NCBI RefSeq assembly: GCF_019195455.1
Contig: NZ_JAIMBW010000001.1
Span: 2,418,001 to 2,482,000 of the forward strand
Length of the DNA stretch: 64,000 bases
Source of the DNA: Gymnodinialimonas phycosphaerae
GTDB taxonomy: Bacteria; Pseudomonadota; Alphaproteobacteria; Rhodobacterales; Rhodobacteraceae
Reading direction: 5' to 3'
Under the pieces are notes generated by a model. It searched no databases. It was not told the DNA's origin and saw only the letters and a list, made by a program, of their open reading frames with translations. Shown piece by piece: positions 1 to 9,358 of this stretch; within the stretch, counting starts at the first letter, position 1; every line of letters begins with the position of its first letter. The position numbers were made by a program, and so were the translations under genes.

Positions 1-2108
1 CCGGCGCAGTCATCGCACCGCTTCTGGTGGACCGGCTGGCGCTGTCGGTGGGCGACACCTTCCGTCTTGGCACACAGGAATTCGAGTTGCGCGCCCTCCT
101 GCTGGACGAGCCTGATGGTGCGTCCTCGGGCTTCGGGCTGGGGCCGCGAACAATCGTTTCCCTGCAAGGCCTTGAGGGGTCCGGCCTGATCCAGACCGGT
201 ACCTTGTACGAAAGTCAGTACCGGCTGCGTCTGCCCGAGGGGACGGACCTGGCCGATGCGGAAACAGCGGCTTCTCCGTTGGAGGCGACCGGCGCCCGGT
301 GGCGCGACGCACGCAACGGCGCGCCGGGTGTGGCAGAGTTCATCGACCGCATCGGTGCGTTTCTGGTGCTGGTAGGCCTTGCGGGCCTTGCCGTGGGCGG
401 TGTCGGCGTTGCAGCGGCCGTCCGCGCGTACCTGGACGGAAAAATCGCAACGATCGCGACGCTGAAAACCCTCGGTGCAGAGGGGCGTACGATCTTTGCC
501 ACCTACTTCCTTCAAGTCAGTGTTCTGACCGCGATGGGCGTCAGTTTGGGCCTGGTTCTTGGGGCCTTCGCGCCGCTGGCCTTCGCCCCGGTGATCGAGG
601 CGATTTTACCCGTCCCCGTAGCGATCAGCGTCTATCCCGCTCCGCTTCTGGAGGCCGCCTGGTACGGCACGTTGACCGCAATGATCTTCACCCTTTGGCC
701 CTTGGCGCGCACGGCGCAGGTGCGGGCGGCAGCACTGTTCAGGGATGCGTCAATCGGTGCTGCAGCTTGGCCAGAGTGGCGCTACGTCCTTGTGATCGTT
801 GCACTTGCGGTAATCCTCGTAGGCTCTGCGGTGTGGGCGTCGGGCATCCCTCGGCTGGCGCTTGGGACAGCGGCGGGGCTGCTCTTTGCGCTGGCGCTCC
901 TGGCGCTTGCTGCTTGGGGCATACGGGCCCTGTGCCGACGTCTGGCGCGGGCACGGTTCGTGCGCGGGCACACGGCGGTCCGCACCGCGTTGGGGGCCGT
1001 CGGCGGGCCGGGCTCCGAAGCCGGATCCGTGGTGCTGTCCCTTGGCCTCGGGCTTGCCGTGCTGGCCGCCGTGGGGCAGATCGACACCAACCTGCGCAGC
1101 GCCATTCAGCGCGATTTGCCGGACGTCGCCCCAAGCTATTTCTTCGTTGATATTCAACCCGATCAGCTTCAGCCCTTCCTCGACCGGGTCGAGAACGACC
1201 CTCAGGTCAGCCGGGTCGATACCGCCCCGATGTTGCGCGGTGTAATCACCCAGATCAGCGGCGTCAGCGCGCAGGAAGTGGCGGGCGATCACTGGGTGCT
1301 GCAAGGCGACCGGGGCGTGACCTACATGGCGGGCCCACCGCCCGACAGCGAAATCACGGCGGGCCAATGGTGGCCCGACGACTACACCGGCCCGCCACTG
1401 ATCGCCTTCGCAGCAGAAGAGGCCGAGGAGATCGGGCTTGATCTGGGCGATGAGATCACCGTCAACGTTTTGGGCCGGGACATCACCGCAACAATCGCCG
1501 CCTTCCGCGAAGTATCCTTTGAAAACGCGGGCATAGGTTTCATCGTCACGATGAACGAGGCCGCGCTGGCGGGCGCACCGCACACCCATATCGCGACGGT
1601 CTACGCGGAAGAGGAAGCCGAAGCGCAGATCCTGCGCGATGTGGCGGGGGCAGCCCCGAACGTCACGGCCATCCTCGTCCGAGACGCGCTGGACCGTGTG
1701 GCCGAAGCCCTGCGCGGCATTGCGCGGGCGACCTCTTACGCCGCCCTCGCCACGCTGTTGACCGGCTTCGTGGTTCTGATCGGTGCGGCGGCAGCGGGCG
1801 AGCGGGGACGTGTGTTCGAGGCGGCTGTTCTGAAAACGCTTGGGGCGTCACGGGGCACGGTGTTGGCCAGTTTTGCCCTACGCGCCAGCCTGTTAGGGGC
1901 GGCCGCAGGGCTTGTCGCCATCTTCACCGGGGCCCTTGGCGGATGGGCCGTGATGACCTTCGTGATGGACACGGACTACGTGTTCGAGCCGATCTCGGCG
2001 CTTGCGATCATCCTGGGCGGCGCCAGTGCCACACTGCTGGCGGGTCTGGCCTTCGCGTGGCGCCCCCTCGCAAGCCGTCCGGCGCAGGTTCTGCGGGCAC
2101 GCGGGTAG
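1..2108 (+). CDS. FtsX/YbbP-family ABC transporter permease, 5' end outside the window
   Basis: The reading frame is open from the first bases of the window, so the gene starts upstream; the first internal start (GTG at 27) lies inside the conserved region. The visible part has two FtsX-type permease blocks. Each has a helix bundle followed by a basic loop of the form ATLKTLGA (near 470) or AVLKTLGA (near 1830), separated by a large extracytoplasmic region, and it ends in a final helix bundle. This is the layout of YbbP-like permeases that work with a YbbA-like ATPase and often with the lysophospholipase TesA. The partner genes would lie upstream. The substrate is unknown; export of lipid or lipoprotein-like molecules is the usual guess for the family. 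Confidence 0.85.
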   Translation, partial: GAVIAPLLVDRLALSVGDTFRLGTQEFELRALLLDEPDGASSGFGLGPRTIVSLQGLEGSGLIQTGTLYESQYRLRLPEGTDLADAETAASPLEATGARWRDARNGAPGVAEFIDRIGAFLVLVGLAGLAVGGVGVAAAVRAYLDGKIATIATLKTLGAEGRTIFATYFLQVSVLTAMGVSLGLVLGAFAPLAFAPVIEAILPVPVAISVYPAPLLEAAWYGTLTAMIFTLWPLARTAQVRAAALFRDASIGAAAWPEWRYVLVIVALAVILVGSAVWASGIPRLALGTAAGLLFALALLALAAWGIRALCRRLARARFVRGHTAVRTALGAVGGPGSEAGSVVLSLGLGLAVLAAVGQIDTNLRSAIQRDLPDVAPSYFFVDIQPDQLQPFLDRVENDPQVSRVDTAPMLRGVITQISGVSAQEVAGDHWVLQGDRGVTYMAGPPPDSEITAGQWWPDDYTGPPLIAFAAEEAEEIGLDLGDEITVNVLGRDITATIAAFREVSFENAGIGFIVTMNEAALAGAPHTHIATVYAEEEAEAQILRDVAGAAPNVTAILVRDALDRVAEALRGIARATSYAALATLLTGFVVLIGAAAAGERGRVFEAAVLKTLGASRGTVLASFALRASLLGAAAGLVAIFTGALGGWAVMTFVMDTDYVFEPISALAIILGGASATLLAGLAFAWRPLASRPAQVLRARG

Positions 2109-2154
2109 CGGCTTTTCCCTTGCCAAATCACCTGTGAATGCGCACCTGTGAAGG

Positions 2155-2964
2155 ATGTTGAAATCGATGCGATCCTTTCTTGGGCGGAAATCTCGGGCCG
2201 AGGTGCCGGCGGAAGCTGAAACGCAGGCGACACAAGATATGCCGCTGCCCGAACATCAGACCTACATCATCGGCGATGTCCACGGACGCGCCGATCTTCT
2301 GGAACTGATGCTGGAACTGATCGATGCTCATATCGGCGGCACCTCGGCGGCGGATCCGAAGCTGGTTTTCGTGGGCGACTACATCGACCTAGGGCCGGAT
2401 TCCGCCGTGGTTCTGGCGCGGATGAAAGAGTTGCAGGAAAGCTTCCCCGACAACGTGACCTGCCTGATGGGCAGTCACGAGCGGATGATGCTCGACTTTC
2501 TTGCCGATCCCGCCACGCGGGGGCCGCGCTGGTTGCGCTCGGGCGCGGTGGAGACCTTGCGCTCGTTCGGCATTGCAACCGCGGATCTGGAGGAAAGCCC
2601 GGAGTTCGACGCTTATCCCATTGCTGCCGCCACACTGCGCCGTCGCCTTCCTTCGGACACGTTGAAATGGCTTGAAAATCTGCCGCTCAGCTGGACGTCG
2701 GGCAACCTTTGGGCGGTCCATGCGGGGGCCGATCCGGGCCACGCCATGGACGACCAATCAGCCCGCGTTCTGCTTTGGGGGCACCCGGAATTCGACGGCG
2801 GGCCACGCGGCGATGACATCTGGATCGCCCATGGTCACACCGAGATCGATGCGCCGGTGGTGTCCGAGGGCCGGATCGGCACAGACACAGGCGCGTGGCG
2901 AACGGGGCGGTTGACAGCCTGCGCCGTGCGGACGAACGGACGGTATGATTTCCTCCAGACCTGA
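2155..2964 (+). CDS. Metallophosphoesterase (PPP-like Ser/Thr phosphatase family), atypical active-site residues
   Basis: A 269-residue calcineurin-like phosphoesterase. The GDVHG motif is at residues ~41-45, a GDYIDLGPDS block at ~80, MGSHE at ~105, a VHAG motif at ~188 and HGHT near 225. PPP-family enzymes normally have GDxxDRG and GNHE; here Arg is Leu and the metal-binding Asn is Ser. The fold is clear, but metal binding or activity may be changed. The start is the ATG at 2155, 46 bp after the permease stop, so co-transcription is possible. Its 3' end faces the mnh operon, 52 bp away. The substrate cannot be read from the sequence. Confidence 0.8.
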   Translation: MLKSMRSFLGRKSRAEVPAEAETQATQDMPLPEHQTYIIGDVHGRADLLELMLELIDAHIGGTSAADPKLVFVGDYIDLGPDSAVVLARMKELQESFPDNVTCLMGSHERMMLDFLADPATRGPRWLRSGAVETLRSFGIATADLEESPEFDAYPIAAATLRRRLPSDTLKWLENLPLSWTSGNLWAVHAGADPGHAMDDQSARVLLWGHPEFDGGPRGDDIWIAHGHTEIDAPVVSEGRIGTDTGAWRTGRLTACAVRTNGRYDFLQT

Positions 2965-3016
2965 CCGACACACCCGCCAAGGGTATATCAATCGTATATC
3001 AATTTCGTAGACGTGG

Positions 3017-3349
3017 TTAACGAGACAGCTTTTCCCGCGCCCCTTCTTCGATCTTGGTTTGCCACAGGGGGACGCCCGCGCGGAACGCGGCACGGCCGAT
3101 CATATGGGCGGCGACGGGCGCAGTGATCAGCAGAAAGAGGATCGTCGCCACGGCACGGGTGATCGTGGGGATATCGCCGAAGAAGACGGCAACGGCGATC
3201 AGGATCAGGCCAGCGCCCAACGTTCCCGCCTTGGTGGATGCGTGCATGCGGATCAGCACATCGGGCAGGCGCAACACGCCCAGCCCCGCGACGAAGCAGA
3301 AGAAGCCGCCGGAAATGATGAGCCCGGCGATGATGTACTCCATCAACAT
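3017..3349 (-). CDS. mnhG: Mrp/Mnh Na+/H+ antiporter subunit G
   Basis: A 110-residue membrane protein, last gene of the mnhABCDEFG operon. It has three predicted membrane helices and the PDVLIRMHASTKAGTLG-type segment (residues ~30-46) characteristic of MrpG/PhaG. The start is ATG at 3349, preceded by a GGAGGG ribosome-binding sequence. It lies 43 bp after the mnhF stop. MrpG is one of the small subunits needed for assembly and activity of the multi-subunit cation/proton antiporter in the inner membrane. Confidence 0.93.
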   Translation of the reverse strand: MLMEYIIAGLIISGGFFCFVAGLGVLRLPDVLIRMHASTKAGTLGAGLILIAVAVFFGDIPTITRAVATILFLLITAPVAAHMIGRAAFRAGVPLWQTKIEEGAREKLSR

Positions 3350-3392
3350 GGCGACCCTCCGGTATCAACGTGGCAAATCGCTGGTTTGACGG

Positions 3393-3716
3393 TCATGGCG
3401 CGTCCTCCGTCCGGATCGAGTTCTTGGGCGGCAACGGCTCGGACCGACGTTGACTGCGGTCCACGAAGCGCGCCAACGCGACCGTTGCCAGAAATCCGAT
3501 GATCGCCACGACAATGGCGACGTCCACGAAGGCGGTTACCCCCGATTGGATCGCATAGAGGCCGCAGAAGCTGACGATAAGCACAGTCATCATATCGAGC
3601 GCCACGATACGGTCGGGGAGCGACGGTCCTTTCACAAGGCGGATGAAGCCGCCAACGATGCCAAGCATCACGAGGATGAAGGAAATATCGATGGCAGTCA
3701 CAAGGAGCGGGTTCAT
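3393..3716 (-). CDS. mnhF: Mrp/Mnh Na+/H+ antiporter subunit F
   Basis: A 107-residue protein with three membrane helices and a central PSLPDRIVALDMMT segment (residues ~30-43) typical of MrpF/PhaF. Its start overlaps the mnhE stop by four bases (ATGA), so the two are translationally coupled. The C-terminus is a short basic cytoplasmic tail. It is part of the seven-subunit antiporter encoded at 3017-8859. Confidence 0.93.
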   Translation of the reverse strand: MNPLLVTAIDISFILVMLGIVGGFIRLVKGPSLPDRIVALDMMTVLIVSFCGLYAIQSGVTAFVDVAIVVAIIGFLATVALARFVDRSQRRSEPLPPKNSIRTEDAP

Positions 3717-4189
3717 TCCATGGCCTCCTTCACGCGGCGCTCGACCCCTTCCTTGATCGCGCGACGGATCTCGTCGGGGTCATCGGCGAACATGGCGTGA
3801 ATATAGAGCGTACGGCAATCCTCGCTTACATCCAACGAAAGCGTGCCGGGTGTCAGCGAAATGTAGTTCGTCAGGATCAGCAGCGCCATCTCTCGGTGGG
3901 AATCAAGCGGCACGGCGATGATACCGGGACGCGAGCGGTGCTGGGGTGTCAGCACGTCGATCACGACCTGTATGGAACCTTCGACCAGTTCCCAAAGGAA
4001 AGCCAGGATCAGCCTGACCCACGACGTGGCGCGGGTGAAGTACCGCTCTGTCCCCGGATAGAGGGGCCGCGTCACGAAAAGCGCGGCAGAGCCCAGCGCG
4101 AAGCCGATCAGCAGGTTGAGCTCGGAAAAATCACCGGTAAGGGCGGCCCAAGCGACGGCGAGGGCGACGTTGAGGGCAAAAACGTTCAC
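3713..4189 (-). CDS. mnhE: Mrp/Mnh Na+/H+ antiporter subunit E
   Basis: A 158-residue protein of the MrpE family: N-terminal hydrophobic helices, then a cytoplasmic domain with the conserved ISLTPGTLSLDVSEDCRTLYIHAM-type region (residues ~110-133). Overlaps mnhD and mnhF by four bases each. MrpE is peripheral to the core proton-pumping subunits and influences assembly and activity of the complex. Confidence 0.93.
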   Translation of the reverse strand: MNVFALNVALAVAWAALTGDFSELNLLIGFALGSAALFVTRPLYPGTERYFTRATSWVRLILAFLWELVEGSIQVVIDVLTPQHRSRPGIIAVPLDSHREMALLILTNYISLTPGTLSLDVSEDCRTLYIHAMFADDPDEIRRAIKEGVERRVKEAME

Positions 4190-5685
4190 GAGGCACCTCC
4201 CAATACAGCATCAATATATAGCTGCGGGTTCAGCAGTTGGTCAGCGGCGCGCTCGGCGAAAAGCACGAAGGGCTCTGGGAAGAGGCCAATGACGCAGGTG
4301 AGGGCGGCCAGCGCCGCGATGGGCAGCAGCAGCGCGGCGCGGTCCTTGGCAGGCAAGCTGGAAAGCTTGGGCTGCAATCCCGCAGGGTGCGGCTTCCAGA
4401 AGGCATTCCCCCAGATCTTGGTCATGGAATAGATCGTCAACAGGCCAACGATGAGGGCCACGGCCGAAATCCAGTAGTTGCCGTTCTCAAGCGCCGCTTT
4501 CACAAGGATGAACTTGGCCCAAAACCCCGAGAGCGGCGGGAACCCGGCCAGAGAGAACGCCGGAACCAGGAACAGCAGCGCCAGAAGCGGCGCGGTTTTG
4601 TAGAGGCCCCCGATCTGGTTGAGGTCGGTGGAGCCGGCGATGCGGCGTGTCACGCCCGCCACAAGGAACAGGTTCGCTTTTACGATGATGTGGTGCACGA
4701 GGTAGAAGACCGCGCCCACGATGGCCAGCGGCGTGAACAGCGCGAGGCCAAGGATCATGTAGCCGATCTGGGACACGATGTGGAAAGACAGGATGCGACG
4801 GAAGTCGTTCATCGCCGCCGCCCCCAGAACGCCCGTGACCATGGTGAAGCCTGCCACCCACAAAAGGATCGTGTGAGTGTAGGCCACGTCCGTGGTGAAG
4901 ACCAACGTGAACATCCGCATCAGGGAATAGACACCCACCTTCGTCAAAAGGCCTGCAAAAATCGCGGAAACGCTGATGGCGGGCGTGTGGTAGCTGGCAG
5001 GAAGCCAGAAGAACAACGGGAAGACGGCGGCTTTGACGCCGAAGGCCACCATGAACATCACGGCGATCACGACCAGCAGGCCGGGGTTTTCCACGGTTTG
5101 CACGGCACTGTGCAGGTCCGCCATGTTGAGCGTTCCGGTCATCCCGTAAAGCAGGCCGATGCCGCTGAGGAACATGACGGTCGAGACGAGGTTGAGGGTC
5201 ACGTACTTGATGCCCCCGTCCAGCTGTTGCCGATTGCCGCCCATGACCAGAAGGCCGAAGGACGAGATCAGCATCACCTCGAACCAGACGTAGAGGTTGA
5301 AGAGGTCGCCGGTCAGAAACGCGCCACAGACACCCGCCAGAAGCACTTGGTAGAGGGCGTGATAGCCGAGTTTTTCTTTCCGCTCTTCGATGTCGGCCAA
5401 GGCGTAAATGGCGATCGCCAGGCCGGTAATCCCGGTGATCACCACCATGACAGCCGACAAGAGGTCCGCGACCAGCGTGATGCCGAACGGCGCGGGCCAT
5501 TCGCCCATTTGTGCGGCGACGACGCCTTGGTCCCAGACCTCGACCATCAGGATGATCGACGCGATCAGAAGGCCAGCGGAGCCCAGAACGCTAAGCCAGC
5601 GCCCCTCGGGCCCATGGCGAAACAGAAACGCCAGGACGGCGGTCGCGAAGGGGATGATGATGGGGGCGGCGAGGATCCAGCTCAT
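4186..5685 (-). CDS. mnhD: Mrp/Mnh Na+/H+ antiporter subunit D
   Basis: A 499-residue polytopic protein homologous to the antiporter-like subunits NuoM/NuoN of complex I. The conserved proton-antiporter domain spans roughly residues 120-420 and includes the NLYVWFEVMLISSFGLL region with its membrane Glu and the VKAAVFPLFFWLPASYHTP segment with its conserved Lys. Full length for MrpD. ATGA overlaps with mnhC and mnhE show a tightly coupled operon. Confidence 0.95.
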   Translation of the reverse strand: MSWILAAPIIIPFATAVLAFLFRHGPEGRWLSVLGSAGLLIASIILMVEVWDQGVVAAQMGEWPAPFGITLVADLLSAVMVVITGITGLAIAIYALADIEERKEKLGYHALYQVLLAGVCGAFLTGDLFNLYVWFEVMLISSFGLLVMGGNRQQLDGGIKYVTLNLVSTVMFLSGIGLLYGMTGTLNMADLHSAVQTVENPGLLVVIAVMFMVAFGVKAAVFPLFFWLPASYHTPAISVSAIFAGLLTKVGVYSLMRMFTLVFTTDVAYTHTILLWVAGFTMVTGVLGAAAMNDFRRILSFHIVSQIGYMILGLALFTPLAIVGAVFYLVHHIIVKANLFLVAGVTRRIAGSTDLNQIGGLYKTAPLLALLFLVPAFSLAGFPPLSGFWAKFILVKAALENGNYWISAVALIVGLLTIYSMTKIWGNAFWKPHPAGLQPKLSSLPAKDRAALLLPIAALAALTCVIGLFPEPFVLFAERAADQLLNPQLYIDAVLGGAS

Positions 5686-6086
5686 TTGTCCGCCTCATAA
5701 GCGATATAGGCCTTGGAGGGGTCGGACGGCGTGTCCTCGACAGGCTCGGCCAGGCGCATTTCGTCGGAGTTCAGCGTGCCGAGGTTCTGATAGGTGCGGT
5801 AGACCAACGTCAGGGCGAAGGCGAAAAGGCCGAAGCCGATGACGATGGCGGTCAGCACAAGGGCCTGGGGCAGCGCGTTGGCGGCGTCGGCCAAGGGGGC
5901 GTAGTCGCCCTCGGGGATCAGGGGCGGCGACTCGGACGTCAGGCGGCCCGAGACGAAGATCGTCAGGTTGGCCGCGTTGGAGATCAGGATCAGCCCAAAG
6001 AGGAACCGCAACACGTTGCGGGCCAGCATCAGGTGGACGGCGGCGGCGACAAGAACGCCGACCATGATCGCGACAAGGAGTTCCAT
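5682..6086 (-). CDS. mnhC: Mrp/Mnh Na+/H+ antiporter subunit C
   Basis: A 134-residue NuoK-like subunit with three membrane helices and the segment FLFGLILISNAANLTIF around residues 29-45, matching MrpC. The start is ATG at 6086, sharing one base with the mnhB stop. It has a longer hydrophilic C-terminal tail than NuoK, as is usual for MrpC. Confidence 0.95.
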   Translation of the reverse strand: MELLVAIMVGVLVAAAVHLMLARNVLRFLFGLILISNAANLTIFVSGRLTSESPPLIPEGDYAPLADAANALPQALVLTAIVIGFGLFAFALTLVYRTYQNLGTLNSDEMRLAEPVEDTPSDPSKAYIAYEADK

Positions 6087-6517
6087 CAGACTTCATCCTC
6101 CAGCGCGAAAACAAGGGTGAGGATGGCGCCGAAAACCACGAGGTACACTCCGATATCAAAGAACAGGACAGAGCTGATCGGCAGCCCCTTGTCGTCGGGA
6201 TCTGCCGGGTCCGCGCCCGCAAACCACCATTGGCCGGTAAAGAAGGCCTCGCCGAAGAAGACGGCGAACACGCCAGAGGCAAGCGCGATGCCAAGGCCGA
6301 TCATGGCGATGTCCTGCGGCTCGTACTTCAGGGCCTGGCGGGCGGCAGCCGAGCCTTGGGCAATGGCGTAGAGGATGAACCCGGTAGACCCGATCAGCCC
6401 ACCGATGAAGCCACCACCGGGCAGGTTGTGGCCGCGCAGCAGCATGAAGACCGAGAACAACAGAAGCAGAGCCGTCACAAGCCGCGTTGCCGCGTTGAGG
6501 ATGATGGAGTTCATCAT
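6086..6517 (-). CDS. mnhB: Mrp/Mnh Na+/H+ antiporter subunit B
   Basis: A 143-residue MrpB protein with four predicted helices and the conserved LLRGHNLPGGGFIGGLI segment (residues ~26-42). It is encoded as a separate gene from mnhA, so the system is the seven-gene rather than the fused six-gene form found in some alphaproteobacteria. It overlaps mnhA by four bases. Confidence 0.95.
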   Translation of the reverse strand: MMNSIILNAATRLVTALLLLFSVFMLLRGHNLPGGGFIGGLIGSTGFILYAIAQGSAAARQALKYEPQDIAMIGLGIALASGVFAVFFGEAFFTGQWWFAGADPADPDDKGLPISSVLFFDIGVYLVVFGAILTLVFALEDEV

Positions 6518-8859
6518 GGCTTGCCCTCCACGGTTGCGTCGGGGACGGCGGGCCCGCCACTTTGCGGCGCTTCGTCCTCGCGGATGGTGCCGTAGCGGGT
6601 GCCGCGCAGAAGGGCATAGGCCGACAGGGCGGCGACGACGACGACGGCGATCTCGCCGAAGGTATCAAGGGCACGGAAGTCCACCAGGATCACGTTGACG
6701 ATGTTGCGCCCGTAAGCGTCAGGCCAGGAGGTCGCGTTGAAATACTCGGTCAGGCTCAGGTCGAGGTCGGATTGCAGAACCGCGACCAGCACCAGCGTCG
6801 TCAGCACGCCGACGGTGATCGACAGGGCCGCGTGGACGGGGCGGTTCGGCTCTGCGGTGCGGGTGCTGAGGTGGGGCAGTTTCAACATCGCGACAGCGAC
6901 GAGCACGACCACCAGCGTTTCCACCAGCAACTGGGTAATCGCCACATCGGGGGCAGAGAAGATGATGAAGATCAACGCCACGCCGATGCCCACGACGCCA
7001 AGCGCCGCGATGGCGGTCATGCGCGATTGGGTCAGGGCGGTCAGCAGCGCCCCCGCCGTGATGAACAGCAGCACGGCCCAGTGTTTGAAGAGCAACCCAT
7101 CGAATTCAGCGGCGACATCGACGCGGAAGTTGAGAACATCCTGCAAGTAAAGCGTGGCCCCGACGGCAACCGCGAAAGTGGCGAAGATGATAAAGACGTA
7201 GCGCTGAAGGATCCCGCTTTGCAGGTGCCGCGTCTGCCATCCGGCCAACGCCTTGAGACCATCAAGCCCGTGATCCCAGCCGGGATCGAACTTGATCGGG
7301 TTGGCGGAAATGATCGCGACCAGCAGGTCGCGCAGGCGAGCGTGCAGCAGGTAGAGGATAAAGCCGACGCCGAAAGTGACGAGCGACAGGATGAAGGCGG
7401 AATTCACCTCGCGGAACAGATAGAGGTCGACGGACACGTCGCTGCCGTAGACGGCATCCGTGGCGGGACCGACAAGCCAGACCTCGGGCACATCGGCAAA
7501 AATGCCAAAGTAGAACGACAGCGCGCCAAGGATGATCGGGCCAAGCCACATGGCCATGGGCCCCTCGGTCGTGTCCTTGAACCGCTCGGGCGTGCGCCCG
7601 AGGAAGGGACGCGCGACAGCGATACCGGCCGCGACGAACATCAGAGCGGAGGCTGCGAAGATCGTGCCGGTGATCCACAACATGGCCGTGTCCATGCCAA
7701 GGCCCGCCTTGTAAAGGAACTCCTTGCCGATGAAGCCCACGAAGGGTGGGATACCGGCCATGGAAATGGCCGCCAGCGCGCCTGCGAAGAAGGTGATGGG
7801 CATTTTGCGCGCCAACCCGCGCAGGTGCGCGACCTCTCGGGTGCCGGTCTGATTGTCGACGATGCCGATCATCAGGAACAGCGCGGCCTTGTAGAGGGAA
7901 TGGACGACAAGGAACAACATCGCCGCCTTGATCGCGTCGCTGGTGCCCGCGCCAATGAAAAGCGTCAGCGCCCCCAGCGCCATCAGCGTCGTGTAGGCGA
8001 GGACCTGTTTGATGTCGGTTTGACGGATCGCCAGAACGCTTGCGAACACGGTCGTGAAGCCGCCCGCAATGACCAGCGCCCAGAACCACGGCTCGGTCCC
8101 GCCCAACGTGGGGTTCATGCGTGCCATCAGGTAGACACCGCCCTTCACCATCGTGGCCGAATGCAGATAGGCCGACACGGGCGTCGGCGCGGCCATGGCG
8201 TTGGGAAGCCAGAAGTGGAACGGAAACTGCGCGGACTTGGTAAACGCGCCCGCGAGGAAAAGGATCAGGATCGGAACATAAAGGTCATGGTTGCGGATCG
8301 CGTCGCCCATGCCCCGGATCTCGGTCAACGAATAGGTGCCAGCCGCCGCGCCCAGAAGGATCATGCCAGCCAGCAGGGCCAGGCCGCCCGCCCCGGTCAC
8401 GAACAGCGCCTGAAGCGCGGAACGACGCGATTTGGCACTGTCGGAGTTGAACCCGATCAGCAGGTAGGAAGAGATCGTCGTCACCTCCCAGAAAACAAAA
8501 AGAGAGATCAGGTTGTCGGCCAGAACAAGGCCCAACATGCCGACCATGAAGGTCATGAAATATAGCACGAAGCGGGGATATTCCGGGTGATTGCCAAGAT
8601 AGCGCGACGAATAGAGCGCCACCAAGGCGCCGATGCCCGAGATGAGCAACGCGAACGTCAATGACAGACCGTCGATCAGTATTTCCAGGCGGATATCTAT
8701 GGAGGGGACCCAATCGATCCCGATCAGGGGTGTCTCGCCCGCGGCCACCGGCCCCAGGAACTGCGCGAACCACGCAAACAACAGCGCCGGGATCAGGACC
8801 GATATCCATCCTGCCGGGCCACCTGCGACCCGTGCTACCTCTTCCCCGCCTACTGCCAC
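6514..8859 (-). CDS. mnhA: Mrp/Mnh Na+/H+ antiporter subunit A
   Basis: A 781-residue polytopic protein, first gene of the mnh operon. The N-terminal two thirds is a NuoL-like antiporter domain (for example LISLFVFWEVTTISSYLLIGF near residue 120 and the AQFPFHFWLPNAMAAPTPVSAYLHS stretch near 215). The C-terminal third carries the MrpA-specific domains (PDVAITQLLVETLVVVL near 640). The start is GTG at 8859, with an AAGGGG ribosome-binding sequence about ten bases upstream; no in-frame ATG lies nearby. The complex exchanges cytoplasmic Na+ (or K+) for protons and fits a marine lifestyle. Confidence 0.94.
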   Translation of the reverse strand: MAVGGEEVARVAGGPAGWISVLIPALLFAWFAQFLGPVAAGETPLIGIDWVPSIDIRLEILIDGLSLTFALLISGIGALVALYSSRYLGNHPEYPRFVLYFMTFMVGMLGLVLADNLISLFVFWEVTTISSYLLIGFNSDSAKSRRSALQALFVTGAGGLALLAGMILLGAAAGTYSLTEIRGMGDAIRNHDLYVPILILFLAGAFTKSAQFPFHFWLPNAMAAPTPVSAYLHSATMVKGGVYLMARMNPTLGGTEPWFWALVIAGGFTTVFASVLAIRQTDIKQVLAYTTLMALGALTLFIGAGTSDAIKAAMLFLVVHSLYKAALFLMIGIVDNQTGTREVAHLRGLARKMPITFFAGALAAISMAGIPPFVGFIGKEFLYKAGLGMDTAMLWITGTIFAASALMFVAAGIAVARPFLGRTPERFKDTTEGPMAMWLGPIILGALSFYFGIFADVPEVWLVGPATDAVYGSDVSVDLYLFREVNSAFILSLVTFGVGFILYLLHARLRDLLVAIISANPIKFDPGWDHGLDGLKALAGWQTRHLQSGILQRYVFIIFATFAVAVGATLYLQDVLNFRVDVAAEFDGLLFKHWAVLLFITAGALLTALTQSRMTAIAALGVVGIGVALIFIIFSAPDVAITQLLVETLVVVLVAVAMLKLPHLSTRTAEPNRPVHAALSITVGVLTTLVLVAVLQSDLDLSLTEYFNATSWPDAYGRNIVNVILVDFRALDTFGEIAVVVVAALSAYALLRGTRYGTIREDEAPQSGGPAVPDATVEGKP

Positions 8860-9017
8860 TTCAACTGCCCCTTATCTCCACCCATTCGGGCTTCTTCTCA
8901 GATCGCTGCCTTCAAGCGATGTCACAATGGTTGGCTGGTGTATCTCAAGTTGGCGCAAACCCTGCTTGCGTCCACCTTGTGGTGCACTTTTCTGAACCAG
9001 CCTCTTCCTTTCGGCAG

Positions 9018-9049
9018 ATAGGACGGGCCTATTGATAGATCAATCCTTC
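9018..9049. promoter_or_regulatory. Candidate OxyR-type binding elements in the mnhA / LysR divergent region
   Basis: The ~500 bp between mnhA and the OxyR-like gene has no gene. It contains ATAG at 9018 and CTAT at 9029, separated by exactly seven bases as in one half of the classical OxyR site. A second ATAG follows at 9035, with CTTC seven bases later. The spacing between the two halves (two bases) is not the canonical seven, so this is only a suggestion based on the adjacent OxyR-like regulator. Confidence 0.25.
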
Positions 9050-9232
9050 GGCAATTTTATTTTTGATAGTTTATGCCAATGAAAGAGGTCGCCAACAAAA
9101 CGGTCTGAAAGGATATCGCCCGAACGACCCGTGAGCGACTGACGGCAGGAGCCGCCCACGGGCGTTCGAGGTTGTGGACCTGCGTCGTCTGTGAGCACTG
9201 GAAGGGACAACCACCAGCACAGCAGGGCCACG

Positions 9233-9266
9233 TTTGGTCAGCGGCGCATGCCGCCCTCTGACCAAA
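9233..9266. promoter_or_regulatory. Inverted repeat upstream of the OxyR-like gene
   Basis: The 9-base arms TTTGGTCAG (9233-9241) and CTGACCAAA (9258-9266) are perfect complements around a GC-rich centre that itself forms a short CGGC/GCCG stem. It lies about 95 bp before the regulator start. It could be an operator or an RNA hairpin; there is no T-run after it, so a terminator is less likely. Confidence 0.4.
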
Positions 9267-9358
9267 TTATTTGTCTCGGTGATGTTGAGTTAGAGGAGTT
9301 TTGATATAGCTCCAACCCAAGTGAACATGAATTCCCCATTGGAAAAAGCTATACGACC

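Noticed and set aside
4237..5700. Long plus-strand ORF of 487 codons opposite mnhD
   Set aside because: Antisense shadow: composition rich in Arg, His, Gln and Glu, no family, and mnhD is certain.
6562..8565. Long plus-strand ORF of 667 codons opposite mnhA
   Set aside because: High-GC antisense shadow with biased composition.
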